From: Limisphaerales bacterium
GTDB lineage: Bacteria; Verrucomicrobiota; Verrucomicrobiia; Limisphaerales; JAKEEH01
Assembly (NCBI GenBank): GCA_022616725.1
Contig: JAKEEH010000353.1
Span: 1 to 32,403 of the forward strand
Direction: 5' to 3'
DNA: 32,403 bases
Shown one piece after another: positions 26,336 through 32,403 of the stretch (the stretch's first letter is position 1; every line of letters starts with the position of its first letter). The notes under the pieces were generated by a model, which saw nothing but the letters and a program-made list of their open reading frames with translations, ran no database searches and had not been told where the DNA came from. The position numbers and the translations under genes were made by a program.

Positions 26336-27882
26336 AACGGGATTTGCATCCGCGTTCGCGAAAGCGCCGTGTGTGGCGCTTCACAAACGAAGTCAAAACA
26401 TTCCCGGAGAGAATTGCCGTTGCCCATGATGTAGGCCAGGCAATTGCTGTAGCCTCGAATGACCAAGAACCGCAGACCTTTTCGCGGGAACGCAGGCGTA
26501 GTCTTTTACGCAGAGCAACGAATGTCTCGACGGCGCCAATGTCCGGTAAGTGGGGCCTATGGCTAGTCCTGGCAGCTTTAGCCTTGACGATTGTTGAAGG
26601 CGGTTTTCGAAAATGGGTTGGTGTTTTTGGAGAAGGCATCTGGCGGTACATCGCTTATTTCTCCAAAGACATGGTATTTGCCGCCCTGCTGTTGCTGCCG
26701 GCACGCCGCGTTTCTTCGGCTGGAGTTGCGACTTTCCGTGTTTGGCTGTTGCTGGGCTGCATCTTTCTGGTCGGTGGCGCTTCGATCAGCGCAATGGAGA
26801 CATTCAACCCGGTGGGCGCCGCGCTCACGATCCGGGCCGCAGTGGTGCTGCCCGTGATCGCCTTTTTCGTGATTCCACGCTTAAAAGGGATCTCTGTCCA
26901 AACAGCCGCGTGGCTTCTTTGTGTGCTAACGATTCTGAACTTTGGCTTGGCCGTATTCCAGAATCGCTTGCCCTCGGACCACATGTTAAACAAGTACGCG
27001 GCCGATACTGAGAAAATTGTCGCTCTGGAATCCGGCGTTCGAGCGACGGGCACGTTTTCTTACATCAGTGGTCTTGGCGTCCTATCGTCAGTTGGCATTT
27101 GGGCTGGAATGGTGCTTTTGAGTCTGGCCCGTGGTAATTGGCAGCGTGTCGGCGGTTGGGCGGCAATTGTAGCGGGGTTTGGGTGCGGTCTAGCTGCGGT
27201 TGCGCGCGGTCCTGTCGTCATAGCAGCGGTCATGGTGTTGCTCTGGATGGGGTTTTCACGCGCAAGCATATCCGTGGCTGCGCGGAGCATTTTTGCCGGC
27301 CTGCTTTTACTGGGACTGCTGGTCGCCTTCGATGTGGTGCCCATCCTATCTGCACTGGGGAAGGATTTGCGAGAACGACACGAAGAGGCCGGAGACGTTG
27401 TCCAGGAACGGGTATTCGGGCAATTGGGAGAAGGGTACGAAGCCATGAAGGTGGCCCCTCTTGGAGCAGGTTTGGGCACTGAACAAATAGCCGGCAACTT
27501 CTATGCCAGTGGAATAACAGGCTTTACCAATTTCGAAACCCAACTGCCGCGCCTCGTCATGGAAGTTGGGGTCCTTGGTATGCTCGGGTTCTTGATGATT
27601 TGTGCTGGGGCGATTCTGGCCCTTCAAGCTGCGAAGCAAGAAGTGACAAGCGATGGAGAACGCGCAATGCTACTGGCGACCCAACTCCTTTTGCTGCCGA
27701 TTTTTTACACGAATATTGTCTTCAATCACACCGCCTCAGCGTTCGCATGGATGATCTTCTCTGTGGTTCTCGCTGGCGACAAATCTACGGGAGAGAGAGG
27801 TGGACTTTTTCGGCACGACAGGAAAGCTCGAAAATCACGAAGACGCGATGGCAAGGTTGCGACAAGTGGGAAGCCATTATGA
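26332..27882 (+). CDS. O-antigen ligase / Wzy-like polymerase membrane protein
   Basis: 516 aa with many hydrophobic TM segments; 'LALTIVEGGFRKWV', 'GVRATGTFSYISGLGVLSSVGIWAGMVLLSLARG', 'GFTNFETQLPRLVMEVGVLGMLGFLMI'. Confidence 0.75.
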   Translation: MKRDLHPRSRKRRVWRFTNEVKTFPERIAVAHDVGQAIAVASNDQEPQTFSRERRRSLLRRATNVSTAPMSGKWGLWLVLAALALTIVEGGFRKWVGVFGEGIWRYIAYFSKDMVFAALLLLPARRVSSAGVATFRVWLLLGCIFLVGGASISAMETFNPVGAALTIRAAVVLPVIAFFVIPRLKGISVQTAAWLLCVLTILNFGLAVFQNRLPSDHMLNKYAADTEKIVALESGVRATGTFSYISGLGVLSSVGIWAGMVLLSLARGNWQRVGGWAAIVAGFGCGLAAVARGPVVIAAVMVLLWMGFSRASISVAARSIFAGLLLLGLLVAFDVVPILSALGKDLRERHEEAGDVVQERVFGQLGEGYEAMKVAPLGAGLGTEQIAGNFYASGITGFTNFETQLPRLVMEVGVLGMLGFLMICAGAILALQAAKQEVTSDGERAMLLATQLLLLPIFYTNIVFNHTASAFAWMIFSVVLAGDKSTGERGGLFRHDRKARKSRRRDGKVATSGKPL

Positions 27883-28925
27883 CTGCCCCTGGTCATGCCC
27901 TTGACGATTGGTACCTTCAAAATCTGATTTGCCCGCACGATCAGAGTAATCTCCGCGAGGGTCATCATCAGCTTGTTTGCGAAAGAGGCCATCAATATGC
28001 GATCGTGTCTGGAGTGCCTGTGATGCTGGTTGAGGAGGCGTCGCCAACTCTGCATGTAGTAAGCGGTTCGATCGCTGCTTCTAAAGCAAATGCGCGCGAT
28101 ACCCAGGACGCGCTTTTCTTGGAGACTTTGGGGGTCGATGAGGATCAGAGAATAGCGATTTCGGAGCAGTCTAAGAACCCGGGGAATAACGTTGATCCCG
28201 TAGTGAATTACCTTGTAGCGCATACAAGTGGGCTGATGTACCAACACCTCGTAGGAAGGTTGAGCGAGTATCCGATTCCGGACATCCCGCTTCCGTTTGG
28301 AAATGGAGCGAGCCTGCTGGATATCGGTTGTAGCTGGGGCCGCTGGTGCATCTCGGCGGGCCGGAAAGGATACCAGGCAGTTGGGATTGATCCGTCCTTG
28401 GGCGCAGTTCTGGCTGCACGACGTGTTGCGTCGCAATTGGGTGTTGACGGGAAATTTCTAGTTGCAGACGCAAGGCACCTGCCGTTTCGGCAAGGTTCTT
28501 TTGACGTAGTCTATTCTTACAGTGTGATCCAGCATTTTGGTTTTGATGATGTCCGCCGCGCCATGCAGGAGGCGTGTCGGGTGCTCGCCGCGAGAGGCCT
28601 GTGCCAAATCCAGTTGGCTAACGCCTGCGGTTTTCGTTCATTATGCCATCAGGTAAGACGGGGCTTTCGCGATGCCAGGGGATTTGAAGTTCGCTATTTG
28701 CAGCCGCAAGTCATGAGAAAACTCGTTCAGCAGTCACTGACGGCTGTAGAACTGAAAGCCGATTGTTACTTCGGACTCGGGCTGCAAAAGGGTGATCTTC
28801 GATTCATGCCCCAATGGAAACGTTTTCTCACGATGACTTCGGAACTTTTGAAACGGATCGCGAACAACATCCCCCCGATGAGCCTCGTAGCCGACAGTGT
28901 CTTTGTCGTGGGACGGAAGGCATAG
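27879..28925 (+). CDS. Class I SAM-dependent methyltransferase with N-terminal Trm112-like segment
   Basis: 'LICPHDQSNLREGHHQLVCERGHQYAIVSGVPVMLVEE' then 'ASLLDIGCSWGRWCISAGRKGYQAVGIDPS', 'FDVVYSYSVIQHF'. ATG at 27879 overlaps the upstream stop. Confidence 0.85.
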   Translation: MTAPGHALDDWYLQNLICPHDQSNLREGHHQLVCERGHQYAIVSGVPVMLVEEASPTLHVVSGSIAASKANARDTQDALFLETLGVDEDQRIAISEQSKNPGNNVDPVVNYLVAHTSGLMYQHLVGRLSEYPIPDIPLPFGNGASLLDIGCSWGRWCISAGRKGYQAVGIDPSLGAVLAARRVASQLGVDGKFLVADARHLPFRQGSFDVVYSYSVIQHFGFDDVRRAMQEACRVLAARGLCQIQLANACGFRSLCHQVRRGFRDARGFEVRYLQPQVMRKLVQQSLTAVELKADCYFGLGLQKGDLRFMPQWKRFLTMTSELLKRIANNIPPMSLVADSVFVVGRKA

Positions 28926-28944
28926 GGAGAGTAGTCGTTGGCAA

Positions 28945-30231
28945 ATGCGTCGCAGAGAAATGCCAAATGGGAAGAGAGTCGTATATGTGGCGCCCGCATT
29001 GGGACCAGACGTAAATCAAATTGCGAGACTGTTGGAATCAAACAGGCTCCTCCAGGCGCTTGTGACTCGCCTCGTGCTTCCAGAAAGTGCCCGGAAGGCT
29101 CTTTCCGGTTGCGGGCTCTCCGCTTTCGCGCGTCGCTCTTCAGCGCCGGTTCACCGTTCCTTCCTCCGCATGGATGCCTTGGCAGACTTCGCGGCGGCGT
29201 TCCAAAGACTTGTGGGGCGTAGCGGGACAAAGATTACGGATGAATCGTTTCAGCGGGTAGATCACCTGGCCAGACGGCAAGTTGATCCTTCGGTTTTAGC
29301 GGTGATCGCTCGAGAGGACGCTTGTCTTCAATCGTTCAAAGTCGCTCGTCAGTTTGGGATTCCGACAATTTACCAGTTGCCAACTGCTTTTTATCAGTTT
29401 GTCAGGTGCAGGATGAAAGAAGAAGCTTCCCACTTCCCCGGAATCATTTGCGAAGAAGAGGTAGCACATGAATTTGCGCCTGAAAGATGCGAAAGAAAAG
29501 AAACCGAACTGGCCCACGCTGATTATGTACTCTGCCCGTCTGAATTCGTGAGGAAATCCCTTCCGGAAACTCCGGCTCTGCAAGGCAGGGTGATTACCAT
29601 CCCTCTCGGAATTGACGTTGAAAGTTGGAACCCCGTCCAAGGTTACAAACAGCCTGTGTTTCTCTACGTCGGCAACATTACTATTCGTAAAGGTGCACAT
29701 CGGCTGCTGACAGTTTGGAAGAAGTTGAAAGCATACAGAACCCATCAACTCAAGTTGATTGGTGACATGGGCATTCCAAGGTCGTTTCTCAGCGACTTCG
29801 TGGGCATGTACGATTTCGTTCCTCGCGTCCACCGGCGCGAATTACAGCGCCATTACCAGGCGGCCCAGGCATTTGTCTTCAATGCCATGGCGGATGGCTT
29901 TGGGCATGTATTTGCCGAAGCAATGGCCTGTGGAACAGCCGTGTTATGCAGCAGAAACACAGGCGCACCAGACCTTGTGACGGACGGAGTAGAAGGCCGC
30001 TTATTTGACTATGGTGACGATGATCAACTGGCGGCCACATTGGATTGGGCGCTAACCCATCCAACGGAACTGCGCGAAATGGGAGTTGCGGCGCGGCGCA
30101 AGGCACTGCGATGCGGTTGGAACGAATTCGAGACAGCTTTCTTACATTGGTTCCACTCTATAACAAGTGGGTCGGCCTCCACGCCTACTGACTCGGGCAA
30201 CGCACTCACGGGAGTCTTGAAACCGGCTTGA
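28945..30231 (+). CDS. Glycosyltransferase family 4 protein
   Basis: 'FLYVGNITIRKGAHRLLTVWKKL', 'QAFVFNAMADGFGHVFAEAMACGTAVLCSRNTGAPDLVTDGVEGRLFDYGD'. Start could also be 28960. Confidence 0.87.
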   Translation: MRRREMPNGKRVVYVAPALGPDVNQIARLLESNRLLQALVTRLVLPESARKALSGCGLSAFARRSSAPVHRSFLRMDALADFAAAFQRLVGRSGTKITDESFQRVDHLARRQVDPSVLAVIAREDACLQSFKVARQFGIPTIYQLPTAFYQFVRCRMKEEASHFPGIICEEEVAHEFAPERCERKETELAHADYVLCPSEFVRKSLPETPALQGRVITIPLGIDVESWNPVQGYKQPVFLYVGNITIRKGAHRLLTVWKKLKAYRTHQLKLIGDMGIPRSFLSDFVGMYDFVPRVHRRELQRHYQAAQAFVFNAMADGFGHVFAEAMACGTAVLCSRNTGAPDLVTDGVEGRLFDYGDDDQLAATLDWALTHPTELREMGVAARRKALRCGWNEFETAFLHWFHSITSGSASTPTDSGNALTGVLKPA

Positions 30232-31421
30232 GTGCTTATCGAATTCACATTTGGATTCCCGACTATGATTCGGCGATGGGGGGGATCCAGATCTTCTCAC
30301 GATTTTTTATCCGCAGTGTTGGGGACTGTTTTCCGAATGCGGATCTCACGGTCTTGTCGAAAAACGACACGTCGTTTCCAGCATTGCCGCGGAGGGTGGG
30401 CCGGACGGTATTCGATGGGGCAGGTTGGTGGCCTGCTCCTTTTCGGACGCCGGCCTTTACGTGCCAGCTTTTAGCGCGTGCCGTGGCAAAACGGCCCGAT
30501 TTGATCCTGACGACGCACGTAAATTTTACCCCAGCGGCCTGTTGGCTGAAATCGATGGTTGGAGCACCGTACGCGGCGGTGGCGCACGGCATCGATGTGT
30601 GGGGGACGCCACGACGGGGCCTGGGCCCGGGGCTGCGGCGCGCGGATCGAATTTTTGCGGTGTCGAGCTACACGCGGCAGAAGTTACTTGCGCAGTTTAA
30701 ACTTGAACCAGAGCGGGTGGCTGTGCTGCCGAACACCGTGGATTCCGACTCGTTCCGCCCGGCTGCAAAGCCCCGTTACTTGCTGAAGAGGTTTGGACTG
30801 CAGCCGAACCAACCGGTGATACTCACCATCGCGCGCCTTGCGAGCGCGGAACGATATAAGGGCTACGATCAAATCCTGCACGCCCTGGGCACGATCAGGG
30901 GCTCTGTGCCCAACGTGCGCTACATTCTTGCCGGGCGCGGCCCGGACAGGCCGCGTGTTGAGGCGCTGGTTCGAGAGCTGGACCTCACCGAATCGGTAAC
31001 GTTGGCCGGCTATGTGCCCGACCATGAATTGTGCGACTTTTATAACTTGTGCGATGTATTCGCTATGCCGAGCAAAGGAGAGGGATTTGGCATCGTGTTC
31101 CTGGAGGCGCTCGCTTGCGGAAAGCCGGTGCTGGCCGGGAACAAAGATGGCTCCGTAGATGCTTTATTGGGGGGAGCGTTGGGGGTGTTGATCGATCCCG
31201 ATAACATCTCGCAAATTGCCGAGAACCTGGTCGCCATGTTAAAGGGTGTGCATTCATTGAGAGTGCTGCGCCAGCCGGCAGAGCTGCGCGCGCGCGTAAT
31301 CACGGCGTATGGCTACGAACGCTTTGTTTCCACGGTGGCTGATAATCTCGGCGAACTCGGGTTTCGTCCGAAGTCATTGGATTCAATGGAGAGGAACGTA
31401 GCGACGGTCTCCTGCAAGTAA
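30228..31421 (+). CDS. Glycosyltransferase family 4 protein
   Basis: TTG start overlapping the upstream TGA; 'VAVLPNTVDSDSFRP', 'ILTIARLASAERYKGYDQILHALG', 'VFAMPSKGEGFGIVFLEALACGKPVLAGNKDGSVDALLGG'. Confidence 0.9.
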   Translation: MSAYRIHIWIPDYDSAMGGIQIFSRFFIRSVGDCFPNADLTVLSKNDTSFPALPRRVGRTVFDGAGWWPAPFRTPAFTCQLLARAVAKRPDLILTTHVNFTPAACWLKSMVGAPYAAVAHGIDVWGTPRRGLGPGLRRADRIFAVSSYTRQKLLAQFKLEPERVAVLPNTVDSDSFRPAAKPRYLLKRFGLQPNQPVILTIARLASAERYKGYDQILHALGTIRGSVPNVRYILAGRGPDRPRVEALVRELDLTESVTLAGYVPDHELCDFYNLCDVFAMPSKGEGFGIVFLEALACGKPVLAGNKDGSVDALLGGALGVLIDPDNISQIAENLVAMLKGVHSLRVLRQPAELRARVITAYGYERFVSTVADNLGELGFRPKSLDSMERNVATVSCK

Positions 31422-31429
31422 TTCGCGCT

Positions 31430-32403
31430 ATGTGCGGCATCGCAGGAGTCGTTTGTCGGGATTCGCCGCCGGAGAATCTTCCGGAAATTCTTCGGCGAAT
31501 GCAATCGTGCCTGGTTCATCGGGGTCCTGATGGCCGAGGGATCTATATCTCGCGCGATGGACAAGCCGGTCTCGTCCACACGCGGCTGGCGATTCTGGAC
31601 CTCAGCCCGTCCGGTCATCAACCGATGGCCTCTGCTGAGGGCCGCTACCATGTCGTTTTCAATGGCGAGATCTATAACTTCCGTGAACTGCGGGAGGAAT
31701 TGGAAGCGGAGGGCGAACAGTTCCACACGCAAAGTGACACGGAAGTATTGCTGAGGACGTATCAGCGGTATGGACCCGATTGCGTTCGGGAATTCGCGGG
31801 AATGTTCGCGTTCGCGATTTGGGATGAACTCGAACGGACTTGTTTTCTGGCGCGGGATCCGCTGGGGGTGAAGCCGCTTTATTACTGCGTTCATAATGGG
31901 CAACTGGCGTTTGCCTCGGAATTGCGCGCTCTGGTGCGCTCGGATATGACCTCAGGCCGGCTGTCACGATCGGCGCTGCTGGGGTACCTGCTGTTCGGTT
32001 CGGTCCAGGAACCGGAAACCATGGTGGAAGGTGTGCGCGAGTTGCCGGCCGGGAGTTATCTGTTGTGGCAACAGGGCGACTGTTACGAGCGGAAATTCTA
32101 TGACGTGGAATTCCGTAGTGATCCTCCGGCGGATCTCGAAGCCGTTGCGGCAACGGGCGCGGCGCTGGAAGAATCCATCCGGCGGCACTTCGTGAGCGAT
32201 GTGCCGGTAGGCATCTTTTTAAGCGGCGGCATTGATTCAACGGCGCTCGTGGCCCTGGCACGCCGGGTTGGGATTGCGCGTGTCCGGACGTTCTCAATTT
32301 CGTTCGATTCGCCGGCGTTAAATGAAGGGGAAGTCGCGGCGCGCACGGCGCATCATTTTCAAACAGACCACTATGACTGGAGGATGGGCGCGACGGAAGG
32401 CAA
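31430..32403 (+). CDS. asnB: Asparagine synthase (glutamine-hydrolysing), 3'-truncated by window
   Basis: ATG at 31430: MCGIAGVVCRDSPPENLPEILRRMQSCLVHRGPDGRGIYISRDGQAGLVHTRLAILDLSPSGHQPM...VFNGEIYNFRELREEL...VPVGIFLSGGIDSTALVALARR. No stop in window, hence absent from the ORF track. Confidence 0.93.
   Translation, partial: MCGIAGVVCRDSPPENLPEILRRMQSCLVHRGPDGRGIYISRDGQAGLVHTRLAILDLSPSGHQPMASAEGRYHVVFNGEIYNFRELREELEAEGEQFHTQSDTEVLLRTYQRYGPDCVREFAGMFAFAIWDELERTCFLARDPLGVKPLYYCVHNGQLAFASELRALVRSDMTSGRLSRSALLGYLLFGSVQEPETMVEGVRELPAGSYLLWQQGDCYERKFYDVEFRSDPPADLEAVAATGAALEESIRRHFVSDVPVGIFLSGGIDSTALVALARRVGIARVRTFSISFDSPALNEGEVAARTAHHFQTDHYDWRMGATEG

Noticed and set aside
27600-27878. N-terminal extension of the SAM methyltransferase ORF
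   Set aside because: Overlaps the Wzy-like gene; the ATG at 27879 gives a stop/start overlap and a Trm112-like N-terminus.
1-32403. CRISPR arrays, tRNA/rRNA genes, transposases or phage genes
   Set aside because: Looked for regularly spaced direct repeats, transposase or integrase motifs and structural RNA; none convincing. A tRNAscan/Infernal run would be needed to exclude small RNAs.

Overview
The 32.4 kb window looks chromosomal and GC-rich. Its style (Ig/CHRD/PA14 secreted giant, CRTAC1-type protein, AACGATT-type intergenic repeats) suggests a Verrucomicrobia-like bacterium, but that taxonomic guess is inference. Four blocks are visible. (A) 1-4200 (+): 3' part of a giant modular secreted protein (PA14, Ig-like, DUF1349-like, two tandem CHRD domains), followed by a perfect intrinsic terminator. 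(B) 4369-10022 (-): a tight, translationally coupled five-gene operon read right to left: PQQ-type beta-propeller, HemN/HemW-like radical SAM protein, UbiC/DUF98-like chorismate lyase, flavin-dependent halogenase-like FAD enzyme, GT4 glycosyltransferase. A same-strand AraC regulator lies upstream. This is the best candidate for an undescribed small pathway, possibly a modified and glycosylated hydroxybenzoate. (C) 11293-15811: a CRTAC1/ASPIC-UnbV protein, a ParD/ParE-like toxin-antitoxin pair whose toxin is frameshifted near its C-terminus, and an unusual aldehyde dehydrogenase with an acylating-type GPG motif. (D) 16479-32403 (+): a long surface-polysaccharide operon with two carbamoyltransferases, a flippase, three FkbM methyltransferases, GT2 and GT4 glycosyltransferases, a hexapeptide acyltransferase, a Wzy/O-antigen-ligase-like protein, a Trm112-like/SAM methyltransferase and a truncated asparagine synthase absent from the ORF track. 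The 15.8-16.5 kb intergenic region before block D has several inverted and degenerate repeats. I saw no tRNA, rRNA, CRISPR array or IS element. All family calls come from reading motifs, not from searches.
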